From assembly GCF_004349105.1 (NCBI RefSeq), contig NZ_SMLB01000007.1:148976-212975 (forward strand): a DNA stretch of 64,000 bases, read 5' to 3'. This document shows positions 7,094 to 15,824 of the stretch, piece by piece. This DNA comes from Jiangella aurantiaca. Its GTDB lineage: Bacteria; Actinomycetota; Actinomycetes; Jiangellales; Jiangellaceae. The first letter of the stretch is position 1; every line of letters starts with the position of its first letter. The position numbers and the translations under genes are program-made. The notes under the pieces are model-generated. The model worked only from the letters and a program-made list of their open reading frames with translations, had not been told where the DNA came from and did not search any database.

Positions 7094-8215
7094 ATGGCAC
7101 GTACGGGTACGGAGGCCCGCCCGGACCAGGGCAGGCGCGGCCTGGCCGACGAGCTGCCGCTGGAACGGCTCAAGGACGAGGCGAAGAACGGGCTCACGTC
7201 GCTCGGCGAGTGGGCGGTCAAGTCCGCCGGCAACCGCATCGGCAAGGCGACCGACAAGCTCGACGACATCGCCGCGGGCGGGCCCATCGGTGGCGGCGCC
7301 CTGGCGGGTGCCGCGAAGGAGGGCCTGCCGGGCGCGGTCAAGGGCGCCCTCGGCAGCGTCAAGGACAAGGTCGTCGGCGCGGTGACCGGCGGCAAGGGCG
7401 GCAAGGGCGACAGGGCGGTCCGCTCGACCAACATCGTCGAGCAGATCGACATCGGCGCGCCCATCGATGTCGTCTACAACCAGTGGACGCAGTTCCAGGA
7501 CTTCTCCGGCTTCATGAAGAAGGTCGAAAGCGTCGAGCAGAAGTCCGACGAGAAGCTCGACTTCAAGGCCCAGGTGTTCTGGTCGCACCGGACGTGGTCG
7601 GCGACGATCCTCGAGCAGGTCCCGGACGAGCTCATCATCTGGCGCTCGACGGGCCAGAAGGGCCACGTCGACGGCGCGGTGACGTTCCACGAGCTGGCGC
7701 CGCGGCTGACCAGGGTCGTCGTCGTGCTCGAGTACTACCCGAAGGGGCTGTTCGAGCACACCGGCAACATCTGGCGGGCGCAGGGCCGCCGGGCCCGGCT
7801 GGAGCTCAAGCACTTCCGCCGGCACGTCATGGTGCACCTCCTCCAGAACCCGGACGAGGTCGAGGGCTGGCGCGGCGAGATCCACGACAGCCAGGTCGAG
7901 GTGACCGACGAGGAGGCGCGCGACCGCGAGGCGGCCGAGCCCGAAGAGGGCGAGGAGTCGTACGAGGACGAGTACGCCGACGAGGAGGAGCCGGTCGACG
8001 AGGAGGAGCCGGTCGACGAGGAGGAGGACGAGGCGGTCGAGGAGGACGAGTACGCCGACGAGGAGGAGCCGGTCGACGAGGAGGACGAGGCGATCGATGA
8101 GGACGAGTACGCCGACGAGGAAGAGCCGGTCGAGGAGGAGGAGCCCGTCGAGGAGGAGGAGCCCGTCGAGGAGGCGCCGGCACCCCGCCGGCGCCGGAGA
8201 GAGGTGAGCGCATGA
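7094..8215 (+). CDS. SRPBCC/cyclase-like gas-vesicle cluster protein (GvpZ-like) with acidic repeat tail
   Basis: This 373-residue protein has three parts. Residues 1-105 form a Gly/Ala/Lys-rich helical leader. Residues ~110-262 form a polyketide-cyclase/START-like SRPBCC domain ([21 protein letters not shown]). Residues ~270-363 form an extremely acidic tail with three [10 protein letters not shown] units and several EEEPVDE units, closed by RRRRRE. AAGGAG precedes the ATG. It overlaps gvpA by 4 nt. Its SRPBCC domain is clearly paralogous to the free protein at 15825. I recall a comparable gene Z in Streptomyces gvp loci. A chaperone or lipid/hydrophobic-ligand role is possible but unproven. 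Confidence 0.7.
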   Translation: MARTGTEARPDQGRRGLADELPLERLKDEAKNGLTSLGEWAVKSAGNRIGKATDKLDDIAAGGPIGGGALAGAAKEGLPGAVKGALGSVKDKVVGAVTGGKGGKGDRAVRSTNIVEQIDIGAPIDVVYNQWTQFQDFSGFMKKVESVEQKSDEKLDFKAQVFWSHRTWSATILEQVPDELIIWRSTGQKGHVDGAVTFHELAPRLTRVVVVLEYYPKGLFEHTGNIWRAQGRRARLELKHFRRHVMVHLLQNPDEVEGWRGEIHDSQVEVTDEEARDREAAEPEEGEESYEDEYADEEEPVDEEEPVDEEEDEAVEEDEYADEEEPVDEEDEAIDEDEYADEEEPVEEEEPVEEEEPVEEAPAPRRRRREVSA

Positions 8216-8634
8216 CTGTGGTCAACCAGCGACAGTCCGGAGGCGGTGGCCAGCTGCAACGGCCCTCGCCCAGCGGACTCGCCGACGTCGTCGACATCAT
8301 CCTGGACAAGGGCCTCGTGATCGACGCGTACGTGCGCGTCTCGCTGGTCGGCATCGAGTTGCTGACCATCGACGCCCGCGTCGTCGTCGCCAGTGTCGAC
8401 ACCTATCTGCGCTTCGCGGAGGCGACCAACCGGCTCGACCTGTACGAGCACGGCGGCAAGGACCTCACCGAGCTGATGGGCAACGGCGTGCACGAGACGG
8501 CCAGGGGCAAGACCTCCGGTGCCATCGAGGGCATCAAGGAGGCCTTCACCGGCGGCGACGAGGAGGAGAGCAAGGATCGGCGCCGACCGGCCAAGAAGGC
8601 TCCTGCCCGACGGCGGAGGAGCGAGAACGAATGA
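8212..8634 (+). CDS. gvpA: Gas vesicle structural protein GvpA
   Basis: Residues 21-75 carry the GvpA core: [30 protein letters not shown] and [16 protein letters not shown]. This hydrophobic helix-strand-strand-helix polymerises into the vesicle wall. The 140-residue length exceeds that of cyanobacterial GvpA (about 70) because of a hydrophilic Lys/Arg-rich C-terminal extension, as in other actinomycetes. It is coupled by ATGA at both ends to the Z-like gene and gvpF. It is the only copy with the full [15 protein letters not shown] signature, so it is the likely major shell protein. Confidence 0.92.
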   Translation: MTVVNQRQSGGGGQLQRPSPSGLADVVDIILDKGLVIDAYVRVSLVGIELLTIDARVVVASVDTYLRFAEATNRLDLYEHGGKDLTELMGNGVHETARGKTSGAIEGIKEAFTGGDEEESKDRRRPAKKAPARRRRSENE

Positions 8635-9434
8635 CACTGACGGAAGCAGGAGCGACGATGGACGAGGGCTCGGCCGGTCCGGCCCCGCTGACGGCACAGT
8701 ATGTGTATGCCATCGTGCCGGCCGGCACGTCCGCACCGGACGAGCTGACCGGTATCGACGACGGCGACATCGAGCTGATCGCGCACGGCCCGGTGGCCGC
8801 CGTGGTCGGCAAGGTCGTCACCGACCGCGCGTTCGGCCGGCGTGACGACCTGCTCGCGCACAGCCGGGTGACCGACACGCTGGCGCAGCGCTGCCCCGTG
8901 ATCCCCGTGCGGTTCGGCTCCGTGGTGACCGACACCGGCGCGGTGGTGGGGGAGCTGCTCGAGCCGAACACGGAGTTCTTCGCCTCCGTCCTCGACGAGC
9001 TGTCCGGTCACCGGCAGTACGTCGTCCGGGCGCGCTACGACGAGGAGGCCGTGCTGGCGGAGATCGTCCGGGAGAACCCGGAGATCGCCGCGCTGCGTGA
9101 GGACACCCGGGACCACCCCGTCGAGGCGACCTGGAACGAGCGGATCCGGCTGGGCGAGCTGGTCGCGCGGGCACTGGAGGTCAAGCGCGACGTCGACAGC
9201 GCGGCGCTGCTCGACCTGCTCGTCCCGGCCGCCGAGGCGTGGAACATCCGCGCCGCCGGTGAGGTGGACCACCTGATCGACGTCGCCTTCCTCGTCGCCG
9301 ACGAGCAGCTGGACGCGTTCGACCAGGCCGCGGAGCAGGCGGCGCGGAACCTCGCCGGGCGCGCCCGGGTCCGGCTGATCGGGCCGACGGCGCCGTACGA
9401 CTTCGTGCCGGACGACGACTCATGGGCCTCCTGA
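8631..9434 (+). CDS. gvpF: Gas vesicle protein GvpF (GvpF/L family)
   Basis: A 267-residue GvpF/L-family protein opening with [10 protein letters not shown] after a short leader. It includes the family segments [25 protein letters not shown] and [17 protein letters not shown], and ends with GPTAPYDFV. GvpF is an accessory protein thought to bind GvpA and act during vesicle nucleation. The ATG at 8631 overlaps the gvpA stop. A second in-frame ATG at 8658 has its own AGGAG 5 nt upstream and could be the true start. Confidence 0.9.
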   Translation: MTLTEAGATMDEGSAGPAPLTAQYVYAIVPAGTSAPDELTGIDDGDIELIAHGPVAAVVGKVVTDRAFGRRDDLLAHSRVTDTLAQRCPVIPVRFGSVVTDTGAVVGELLEPNTEFFASVLDELSGHRQYVVRARYDEEAVLAEIVRENPEIAALREDTRDHPVEATWNERIRLGELVARALEVKRDVDSAALLDLLVPAAEAWNIRAAGEVDHLIDVAFLVADEQLDAFDQAAEQAARNLAGRARVRLIGPTAPYDFVPDDDSWAS

Positions 9435-9640
9435 CCGGGCTGGTCACCTGGCCGCTCGCGCCGGTCCGCGGCGTGGTCGCGCTCGCCCGGTTGATCGGCC
9501 CCGAGGCCGAGCGGCAGTACCGCGACCCCGTCGCCGTCCGCCGGGCGCTGGACCAGGTGGAGCAGGACCGCACCGCCGGGCGGATCTCCGAGGAGGAGGC
9601 CGCGGCCATGGAGGACGAGCTGATCGGACGGCTGCTGTGA
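9422..9640 (+). CDS. gvpG: Gas vesicle protein GvpG
   Basis: A 72-residue protein with an N-terminal hydrophobic helix ([20 protein letters not shown]) and a C-terminal charged helix (QVEQDRTAGRISEEEAAAMEDELIGRLL), the normal GvpG size and form. It overlaps gvpF by 13 nt and gvpO by 4 nt. GvpG is an essential minor assembly factor in characterised systems. Confidence 0.88.
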   Translation: MGLLTGLVTWPLAPVRGVVALARLIGPEAERQYRDPVAVRRALDQVEQDRTAGRISEEEAAAMEDELIGRLL

Positions 9641-9891
9641 AGGCGACGGAGGCGGCCGAGCGCGCCGTCGAGCAGCTGGCCACGCTCAGCGGCCGCACGG
9701 CGCAGGCCGTCACCGGCATCGAACGGACCGACGACGGCTGGCGGGTACGGGTCGAGGTGCTGGAGCTCGAACGGATCCCGCACTCGACCGACGTGCTGGC
9801 CGAGTACGCCGTCGACCTCGACGGGGACGGCGACCTGACCAGCTACCGGCGCGTGCGGCGCTACACCCGCGGCGCGTCGAGAGAGGACTGA
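9637..9891 (+). CDS. gvpO: Gas vesicle protein GvpO
   Basis: An 84-residue GvpO-family protein. The family segment is VTGIERTDDGWRVRVEVLELERIP, followed by LAEYAVDLDGDGDL and YRRVRRYTRG. The GTG start overlaps the gvpG stop (GTGA). In Streptomyces gvp clusters gvpO precedes gvpA, whereas here it sits between gvpG and gvpJ, so the order is rearranged. It is required for vesicle formation in archaea and its exact role is unclear. Confidence 0.88.
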   Translation: MKATEAAERAVEQLATLSGRTAQAVTGIERTDDGWRVRVEVLELERIPHSTDVLAEYAVDLDGDGDLTSYRRVRRYTRGASRED

Positions 9892-9895
9892 ACGC

Positions 9896-10207
9896 ATGAC
9901 GGAGGCCAGAGAGCGCGCCCCGCTCACCCGGCCGTACGGCTCGGCGCTGGCGGCGCCGCCGCAGCCGGCGAACCTCGCCGACATCCTGGAACGAGTGCTG
10001 GACAAGGGGATCGTCATCGCCGGCGACATCCGGGTCAACCTGCTCGACATCGAGCTGCTGACGATCCGGATCCGGCTGCTGGTGGCGTCGGTCGACAAGG
10101 CCCAGGAGATGGGCATCGACTGGTGGCGCCGCGATCCGATGCTCTCGGACACCGGCAACGGCAGCGGCAACCGCGACGGCGACGGCGGCGGATCGCGCGA
10201 TGGGTGA
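9896..10207 (+). CDS. gvpJ: Gas vesicle protein GvpJ (GvpA-like minor shell protein)
   Basis: A 103-residue GvpA-family protein with NLADILERVLDKGIVIAGDIRVNLLDIELLTIRIRLLVASVDKA, here broken as NLADILERVLDKG and DIRVNLLDIELLTIRIRLL. The DI-V-LLDIELLTI variant and the following GIDWWRRD are typical of GvpJ rather than GvpA. A Gly/Asp/Asn-rich tail ends the protein. GvpJ-type proteins shape the conical caps. The ATG at 9896 has AGAGAGGA upstream. Confidence 0.88.
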   Translation: MTEARERAPLTRPYGSALAAPPQPANLADILERVLDKGIVIAGDIRVNLLDIELLTIRIRLLVASVDKAQEMGIDWWRRDPMLSDTGNGSGNRDGDGGGSRDG

Positions 10208-10985
10208 GACCGGCAGCTACCTGTACGCCATCGCGGCGCCGGTCGGCGACGAGGTCCTCGGCAGTCTGCGCGGGGTGGCCGGCGAGCCCGTGCGCGCCGT
10301 CCGCCACCGCGACCTCGTCGCCGTCGTCGGCACCGTCGACGTCGGCACGGACGGCGCGTTCGGCGAGGAGACGCTGGCCCGCAACCTCAATGACCTCGGC
10401 TGGCTGGAGGCGGCGGCGCGGGCCCATCACGCCGTCATCGACGGGGTGGCCCGCGCGGTCCCGGCCGCGCCGCTGCGGCTGGCCACCGTCGTCGCGGACG
10501 ACGACGGCGTCCGTGACCGGCTGGAGCGCTGGCACGACGGCCTCCAACGGGCGCTCGACGAGATCGCCGGCCGGGCCGAGTGGAGCGTCAAGGTGTATGC
10601 GCCGGAGGCCTTCGGCCCGGACGTCGACGCGGAGCCGGTGCCGGCGGCCGGGGCGCCGGGCTCGGGCGCGGCCTACCTGCTGCGTCGTAAGGCCGCCGCG
10701 ACCGCCCGCGACGACGCACTGGCCCGGGCGACGGCGGTCGCCGGGCAGGTGCACGAGGAACTGGCCAAGCACGCCGTCGACGCCCGCAGGCTCGCGGTGC
10801 AGGACCAGCGGCTGACCGGCAGCGACACCCCGATGAGCCTCAACGGCGCCTACCTGGTCCCGGCCGACGGGGCGGACGCGTTCGCGGCCACTGTCGCGGG
10901 TCTGCGGGACCGGTACGCGGACTGCCGGTTCGAGCTGGCCGGGCCGTGGCCGGCGTACTCGTTCGTCACGATGGACGAGCCGTGA
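10200..10985 (+). CDS. gvpL: Gas vesicle protein GvpL (GvpF/L family)
   Basis: A second GvpF/L-family protein of 261 residues, starting GSYLYAIAAPVGD and ending FELAGPWPAYSFV. It includes WSVKVYAPEAFG and AYLLRRKAAATARDDALA, typical of GvpL. It overlaps gvpJ by 8 nt and gvpS by 4 nt. It shares the domain plan of GvpF at 8631 but is divergent, as expected for the paired paralogues of actinomycete clusters. Confidence 0.88.
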   Translation: MGETGSYLYAIAAPVGDEVLGSLRGVAGEPVRAVRHRDLVAVVGTVDVGTDGAFGEETLARNLNDLGWLEAAARAHHAVIDGVARAVPAAPLRLATVVADDDGVRDRLERWHDGLQRALDEIAGRAEWSVKVYAPEAFGPDVDAEPVPAAGAPGSGAAYLLRRKAAATARDDALARATAVAGQVHEELAKHAVDARRLAVQDQRLTGSDTPMSLNGAYLVPADGADAFAATVAGLRDRYADCRFELAGPWPAYSFVTMDEP

Positions 10986-11164
10986 CGGTCGCTCCGGTCC
11001 GGCCCGAGGGGGCGCAGATCGCGCTGGTCGACCTGCTCGACCGGCTGCTAGGGACCGGCGTCGTGCTGTCCGGCGACATCACCATCTCGCTGGCCGGCGT
11101 CGACCTGGTGGAGGTCCAGTTGCACGCGCTGATCCGATCCATCCGGGCGGAGGAGCGACGGTGA
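10982..11164 (+). CDS. gvpS: Gas vesicle protein GvpS/M-like (short GvpA-family protein)
   Basis: The GTG at 10982 overlaps the gvpL stop (GTGA) and gives only 60 residues. Almost all of it is the GvpA-family core: ALVDLLDRLLGTGVVLSGDI, TISLAGVDLVEVQLHALIRSI. It matches the short third GvpA-like gene (gvpS) of actinomycete clusters, placed between L and K. It is presumably a minor shell or cap component. Confidence 0.82.
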   Translation: MTVAPVRPEGAQIALVDLLDRLLGTGVVLSGDITISLAGVDLVEVQLHALIRSIRAEERR

Positions 11165-11454
11165 CCCATCCAGTGCGCGTCCTGCCGAACCGGGTCGACG
11201 CCGACGCGGACTCCGTCGAGCGCGACCTGTTCAAGCTCGTCCTCACCGTCATCGAGCTGATCCGCCAGTTGATGGAGCGGCAGGCCCTGCGGCGGGTCGA
11301 CGAGGGTGATCTCAGCGACGAGCAGGTCGAGGCGCTCGGCCAGGCGTTGCTGCGGCTCGACACCGCGATGGCGGAGCTGCGCGGGCGGTACGGGCTGACC
11401 ATCCGCGACCTCGACCTCGACCTCGGCCCGCTCGGCACCCTCCTGGGCGATTGA
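11161..11454 (+). CDS. gvpK: Gas vesicle protein GvpK
   Basis: A 97-residue GvpK-family protein with VERDLFKLVLTVIELIRQLMERQALRRVDEGDL (seen as DLFKLVLTVIELIRQLMERQ and ALRRVDEGDLS), EQVEALGQALLRLDTAMAEL and LTIRDLDLDLGPLGTLL. The GTG overlaps the gvpS stop. It is the last gene of the operon and 10 nt from the convergent VOC gene. It completes the usual actinomycete gvp set. Confidence 0.9.
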   Translation: MTHPVRVLPNRVDADADSVERDLFKLVLTVIELIRQLMERQALRRVDEGDLSDEQVEALGQALLRLDTAMAELRGRYGLTIRDLDLDLGPLGTLLGD

Positions 11455-11464
11455 GCCGCGCCTG

Positions 11465-11839
11465 TCAGTATGACCGGTGGTTCAGGACGCAGAACTCGTT
11501 GCCCTCCGGGTCGGCCAGGACGGTGAACCCCTCGCGGCCGGTCTGTCCGACGTCGGCGCGGGTGGCTCCGAGCCCGAGCAGCCGCTCGACCTCCATGTCC
11601 GCCCTCCCCTCCGCGGCGACGAGGTCCGGGTGGTTGCGGTTCTTCTCGTGCTTCGGGCCCGCGCTGGGCTGCAGCCAGACTGAGAGCGTCCCCGCCGGTG
11701 CGCTCTCGGGCGGCCGCAGGTGGGCGCCGCCGCCGTCGCTGTCGGGCTCGATCCGGTAGCCGAGCGCCGCGGCCCAGAACCGCGCCATCAGGTCCACGTC
11801 CCGGACGTCGAGTGTCCACTGTGCGAACGTGCTCGTCAT
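11465..11839 (-). CDS. VOC family (glyoxalase/bleomycin-resistance-like) protein
   Basis: A 124-residue two-module VOC fold: FAQWTLDVRDVDLMARFWAAALGY at the N terminus and FTVLADPEGNEFCVL at the C terminus. The middle segment HPDLVAAEGRADMEVERLLGLGA is typical of the Glyoxalase_6 group. The terminal Glu of DPEGNEFC is the usual metal ligand. Substrate unknown. It is convergent with the gas-vesicle operon. Confidence 0.85.
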   Translation of the reverse strand: MTSTFAQWTLDVRDVDLMARFWAAALGYRIEPDSDGGGAHLRPPESAPAGTLSVWLQPSAGPKHEKNRNHPDLVAAEGRADMEVERLLGLGATRADVGQTGREGFTVLADPEGNEFCVLNHRSY

Positions 11840-11960
11840 CGATCCTCCCGGTCGTCGTGTCTACGGCGGCCGTACCCAGCGGCGCACGTCCCAGGCATGC
11901 GGCCGCCGGTCGCGGGTACGTCCCGGCCAGTCCGAACGGCGTGACCGAAAGGTGGCAGCG

Positions 11961-12347
11961 ATGGCCGACAGCCGTGACGTGGTCGACCTGATCGAGAAGG
12001 ACCACCGGGAGATCGAGCGGCTCTTCGAGCTGCTGCGGACCGACCCGGGACAGCGGGACCTGGCGGTCACCGAGGTGATGGCCCTGCTGGTCGCGCACAG
12101 CCGGGCCGAGGAGGCCGAGGTCTACCCCGTCGCGCGTGATGAGGCCGGCGAGACCGAGGAGGTCGCGCACAGCCAGGAGGAGCACGCGGAGGCCGAGGCG
12201 TTCCTCACGGCGCGGGCGGAGCACCTCGGCGAGCGGCCGGGCGAGGCCACCCGCGCGGACCTCGCCCAGCAGGCGCGCAACCTCGGTGTGGACGGCACCG
12301 GCTCGATGTCCAAGGAGGAGCTGCGTGAAGAGGTCCGGCCCGACTGA
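11961..12347 (+). CDS. Hemerythrin-like protein, shortened, with C-terminal Rho-N/SAP-like tail
   Basis: A 128-residue protein. Residues 8-80 match the first part of an HHE cation-binding domain (EKDHREIERLFELL, VAHSRAEEAEVYP, HSQEEHAEAE). The remainder (ARAEHLGERPG, DLAQQARNLGVDGTGSMSKEEL) is the tail found at the end of longer actinobacterial hemerythrin proteins. As I recall the family, about 60 residues carrying the last helix and its HxxxE ligands should lie between HAEAE and AFLTAR and are missing in frame. Iron binding is therefore doubtful. AAAGGTGG precedes the ATG. Confidence 0.75.
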   Translation: MADSRDVVDLIEKDHREIERLFELLRTDPGQRDLAVTEVMALLVAHSRAEEAEVYPVARDEAGETEEVAHSQEEHAEAEAFLTARAEHLGERPGEATRADLAQQARNLGVDGTGSMSKEELREEVRPD

Positions 12348-12373
12348 GGCCGGGCCGTTCGAAGGAGGCCATG

Positions 12374-12748
12374 ATGCGGAACCTGCGGCGCTGGGGCGCG
12401 GTGTACGTCCTGATCCTGTTGTTCCTCGGTTCGTGGCTGGGGCAGTTCTTCACCCAGCTGTCGGAGTTCCGCAGCGAGCAGCGGACCCACGGTGAGCCGT
12501 TCACCTGGTCGGACTATCTGACGTCGTTCTTCGCCTCGACGTTCGAGAACTGGCAGAGCGAGTGGCTGCAGCTGGTCTTCCAGGCCGTGCTGCTGCTGGC
12601 CGCGAAGCACCTGCTGTTCCAGGCCGACGCCGAGGACCTGGAGCGGATCGAGCGCAAGATCGACAACATCCACGAGCGGGTGGGCGCCGGCGAGGTCGGC
12701 CCGGAGTCCGGAGACGAGGCGGCGATCAACCCCGAGCCCAGTACCTGA
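12374..12748 (+). CDS. Small membrane protein, DUF6766-like
   Basis: A 124-residue protein with two membrane segments (AVYVLILLFLGSWLGQFF and LQLVFQAVLLLAAKHLLF). Between them lie the family-like segments HGEPFTWSDYLTSFF and TFENWQSEWLQL, and a charged helix LERIERKIDNIHERV follows. AGGAGG lies 5 nt before the ATG at 12374; the ATG at 12371 is too close to it. The function is unknown. It sits 26 nt after the hemerythrin-like gene and could share its transcript. Confidence 0.7.
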   Translation: MRNLRRWGAVYVLILLFLGSWLGQFFTQLSEFRSEQRTHGEPFTWSDYLTSFFASTFENWQSEWLQLVFQAVLLLAAKHLLFQADAEDLERIERKIDNIHERVGAGEVGPESGDEAAINPEPST

Positions 12749-12842
12749 CCGCTGACCCGGTTGCCACCCCGGCCGCTGGGTACGGGGCGCCGGCGAGACA
12801 ACGGCGAGACACCGGCGAGGTACCGGCGAGTGAGGAGGGACC

Positions 12843-14633
12843 ATGGCCGAGACGGTGGCGGCCCGGTTGCTGGGACGGTTGCGCGAGTGGGGGGTCGAGC
12901 AGGTCTTCGGGTATCCGGGCGACGGCATCAACGCGATCGTCGCGGCGTTCGAGGAGGCCGACGACGAGCCGAGGTTCATCCAGGCGCGGCACGAGGAGAT
13001 GGCGGCGCTCCAGGCCGTCGGGTACGCCAAGTTCAGCGGCCGGCCCGGCGTCTGCGTCGCCACCTCGGGACCCGGGGCGATCCACCTGCTCAACGGCCTC
13101 TACGACGCCAAGCTCGACCACGTGCCGGTGGTGGCGATCGCCGGGCAGACCGACCGCGCGGCGATGGGCGGGCACTACCAGCAGGAGGTCGACCTGCAGG
13201 CGCTGTTCAAGGACGTCGCCAGCGAGTACCTGACTGAGGTGAACGTCCCGGAGCAGCTGCCGAACGCCGTCGACCGGGCGTTCCGGACGGCGCTGGCCCG
13301 GCGCGCGCCGACGGCGGTCATCGTCCCGGCCGACGTCCAGGAGCTGGACTACCACGCGCCGGGCCACGTGTTCCGGCAGGTGCCCTCCGGCCCGCCGGAC
13401 GCGCCGTCGTCCGTCGTCGTGCCCTCCGAGGAGCAGCTGGCCGCGGCCGCCGAGGTGATCAACGCGGGGGAGAAGGTCGCGATCCTGGTAGGGCAGGGCG
13501 CCCGCGGCGCGGCCGGCGAGATCATGAAGCTGGCCGAGACCACCGGAGCCGGCGTGGCGAAGGCACTGCTGGGCAAGGACGTGCTCTCCGACGACCTGCC
13601 GTACGTCACCGGGGCGATCGGGCTGCTCGGCACCCGGGCCAGCTACGAGCTGATGCGTGACTGCGACACGCTGCTGATCGTCGGCTCCAGCTTCCCGTAC
13701 ACCCAGTACCTACCCGGCTTCGGCCAGGCCCGCGCGGTCCAGATCGACCTCGACGGGCGGATGGCCGGCATGCGCTACCCGACGGAGGTCAACCTCGTCG
13801 GCGACGCGGGCGCGACGCTGCGGGCGTTGCTACCGCTGCTGCGGCCCGTGCGCGACCGCTCGTGGCGCGAGTGGGTCGAGCGCACCGTCACCGACTGGTG
13901 GGAGACGGTGGAGCGGCAGGCGATGGTCGACGCGAAGCCGATCAACCCGATGCGGATCGTGCACGAGCTGTCGCTGCGGATCCCCGACGACGCGATCGTC
14001 ACCGCCGACTCCGGCTCGTCGACGAACTGGTACGCGCGGCTGCTGCGGGTGCACGGGACGATGCGCGGCTCGCTGTCCGGCACACTGGCGACGATGGGCG
14101 CAGCGGTGCCGTACGCGATCGGCGCGAAGTTCGCCCACCCGGACCGGCCGGTCGTCGCGCTCGTCGGCGACGGTGCGATGCAGATGAACGGGCTGGCCGA
14201 GCTGCTGACGATCAGCCGCTACCAGGACCGCTGGGCCGACCGGCGGCTCGTCGTCTGCGTGTTCCACAACAACGACCTCAACCAGGTGACGTGGGAGCTG
14301 CGGGCGCTCGGCGGGGCGCCGAAGTTCGAGGAGTCGCAGAGTCTGCCCGACGTCGACTACGCCGGGGTGGCGCGCGCCTTCGGCCTCGATGCGATCGCGG
14401 TCGACGAGCCGGGCGAGGTAGGCGACGCCTGGGACCGGGCGCTGTCGGCGGACGGGCCGATGCTGCTGGACGTCCGGTGCGATCCTGAAGTGCCGCCGAT
14501 CCCGCCGCACGCGACGTTCGAGCAGCTGAAGGACACCACGGAGGCGCTGCTCAAGGGCGACCCGAACGCGTGGCGAGTGCTGGTCCAAGGCGTGAAGAGC
14601 AAGGCGCAGGAGTTCGTGCCAGGCCGCCGCTAG
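12843..14633 (+). CDS. Thiamine-diphosphate enzyme, pyruvate oxidase/dehydrogenase (PoxB)-like
   Basis: A 596-residue protein with the three-domain acetolactate synthase/pyruvate oxidase plan. The N-terminal PYR domain has FGYPGDGIN and the cofactor-activating Glu in RHEEMA (about residue 51). A central domain follows at about 190-330. The C-terminal PP domain has the ThDP motif GDGAMQMNGLAELL ending at HNNDLNQVTWE. The expected reaction is pyruvate decarboxylation to acetate or acetyl-phosphate with quinone or O2 as acceptor, but acetolactate synthase-like side activities cannot be excluded. Its stop overlaps the convergent topoisomerase stop by 4 nt. Confidence 0.85.
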   Translation: MAETVAARLLGRLREWGVEQVFGYPGDGINAIVAAFEEADDEPRFIQARHEEMAALQAVGYAKFSGRPGVCVATSGPGAIHLLNGLYDAKLDHVPVVAIAGQTDRAAMGGHYQQEVDLQALFKDVASEYLTEVNVPEQLPNAVDRAFRTALARRAPTAVIVPADVQELDYHAPGHVFRQVPSGPPDAPSSVVVPSEEQLAAAAEVINAGEKVAILVGQGARGAAGEIMKLAETTGAGVAKALLGKDVLSDDLPYVTGAIGLLGTRASYELMRDCDTLLIVGSSFPYTQYLPGFGQARAVQIDLDGRMAGMRYPTEVNLVGDAGATLRALLPLLRPVRDRSWREWVERTVTDWWETVERQAMVDAKPINPMRIVHELSLRIPDDAIVTADSGSSTNWYARLLRVHGTMRGSLSGTLATMGAAVPYAIGAKFAHPDRPVVALVGDGAMQMNGLAELLTISRYQDRWADRRLVVCVFHNNDLNQVTWELRALGGAPKFEESQSLPDVDYAGVARAFGLDAIAVDEPGEVGDAWDRALSADGPMLLDVRCDPEVPPIPPHATFEQLKDTTEALLKGDPNAWRVLVQGVKSKAQEFVPGRR

Positions 14634-15709
14634 CCGACCTCGTCGAGGAGGTCGAGGACGGCACGCTCGACCCGTTCGCGGTCCTCCTCGCCGACCAGCA
14701 CGTCGTCGGTGCCGAGCCGCTCCAGCGTGCGGCGGACGGTGACGCCCTGCTGGAACGCCTGGATGACCGCGGGATCGACGTAGGCGGAACGGCAGACCGC
14801 CGGGGTGTTGCCGAGGTACTCGGCGACCTCCTTGATCGCGCGCGCCTCGGCCCGGCGGCGGGCGGTCCGGCTCAGCGCCGCCGGGTCGTCCAACGCCGTC
14901 GCGAGCGCCACCGCGGCGAGCACCGTGCCGTGCCAGGTGCGGAAGTCCTTGGCACTGTTGTCGTCGCCGCAGATCTCGTGCAGATAGTCGTTGATGTCGG
15001 CGGAGCGGACCTCGTGCCAGGCGCGTCCCTCGAAGTAGGCGAGCAGCGTCTGGTGCGGCTCGCGGCGGCGCATCAGCGCCCGCACCACCGCGACGACGTC
15101 CTCGTCGGCGACCGCCTGGACCCGCTCCTGGCCGGACTTCGCCGGGTACTCGAACACGAGGGTCGGACGCCGACCGCGAGGTCTGACGTCAGTCCTCGAT
15201 GATGACGCGCCGCCGCGGGCGACGCTCACGTGCGAGCGGAGCACGGTGGCGAGGCCGTGCGAGCCGTTCTCCTGCGCGTAGGCCTCGCTGCCGATACGGA
15301 AGAACCCGATGTCGAGCAGCCGGGCGGCAGTGGCGAGGACGCGGCGGCGGTTCAGCCCGCGGGTGGCAAGGTCCTCGGCGATGCGGACGCGGGCCTTCGG
15401 CAGCGTCCGGCCGAACTCGCGGACCCGGGCGAACTTCTCCCGGTCGCGCTGCACGCGCCACGCCTCGTGGTACAGGTACTGCCGCCGGCCGGCGTCGTCG
15501 GTGCCGACGGCCTGCAGGTGGCCGTGCGGCCATGGGCAGATTCGCACGTCCTTCCAGGCCGGCGGGATCACCAGGCCGGTGATGCGGGCCAGCGCCTCGT
15601 CGTCGCACAGCGGTTCGCCGCCGACGTCGACGTAGCCGAACCCGCGACCCCGGCGGCGCCGCAGGATCGCCGGCCCGGCCGGATCCCATCGTCGCAGTCG
15701 CACCGCCAC
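14630..15709 (-). CDS. DNA topoisomerase IB (eukaryote/poxvirus-like)
   Basis: The 359-residue protein has the topoisomerase IB N-terminal domain (ITGLVIPPAWKDVRICPWPHGHLQA) and catalytic core. Active-site residues are visible: Arg in GFFRIGSEAY, Arg in AKDFRTWHGT, and the nucleophilic Tyr310 in TPAVCRSAYVDP. It should relax positive and negative supercoils through a 3'-phosphotyrosyl intermediate. Free-standing bacterial type IB enzymes of this length are common in actinobacteria and often lie near stress genes. Confidence 0.92.
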   Translation of the reverse strand: MAVRLRRWDPAGPAILRRRRGRGFGYVDVGGEPLCDDEALARITGLVIPPAWKDVRICPWPHGHLQAVGTDDAGRRQYLYHEAWRVQRDREKFARVREFGRTLPKARVRIAEDLATRGLNRRRVLATAARLLDIGFFRIGSEAYAQENGSHGLATVLRSHVSVARGGASSSRTDVRPRGRRPTLVFEYPAKSGQERVQAVADEDVVAVVRALMRRREPHQTLLAYFEGRAWHEVRSADINDYLHEICGDDNSAKDFRTWHGTVLAAVALATALDDPAALSRTARRRAEARAIKEVAEYLGNTPAVCRSAYVDPAVIQAFQQGVTVRRTLERLGTDDVLVGEEDRERVERAVLDLLDEVG

Positions 15710-15824
15710 CCCCTCCGTGCGCAGGGTTCATACCCCGCGGGCCCGGCCGCACACGGCCGAATGGCGGCGCGCACCAGGGGTACAGGCGCAGCAAGGACGA
15801 ACCGACGACCCGAGAGGAGCACCG

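Noticed and set aside
12843..14633. Acetolactate synthase (IlvB) call for the TPP enzyme
   Set aside because: No small regulatory subunit or ilv genes are adjacent, and the sequence start and length fit pyruvate oxidase-like proteins better.
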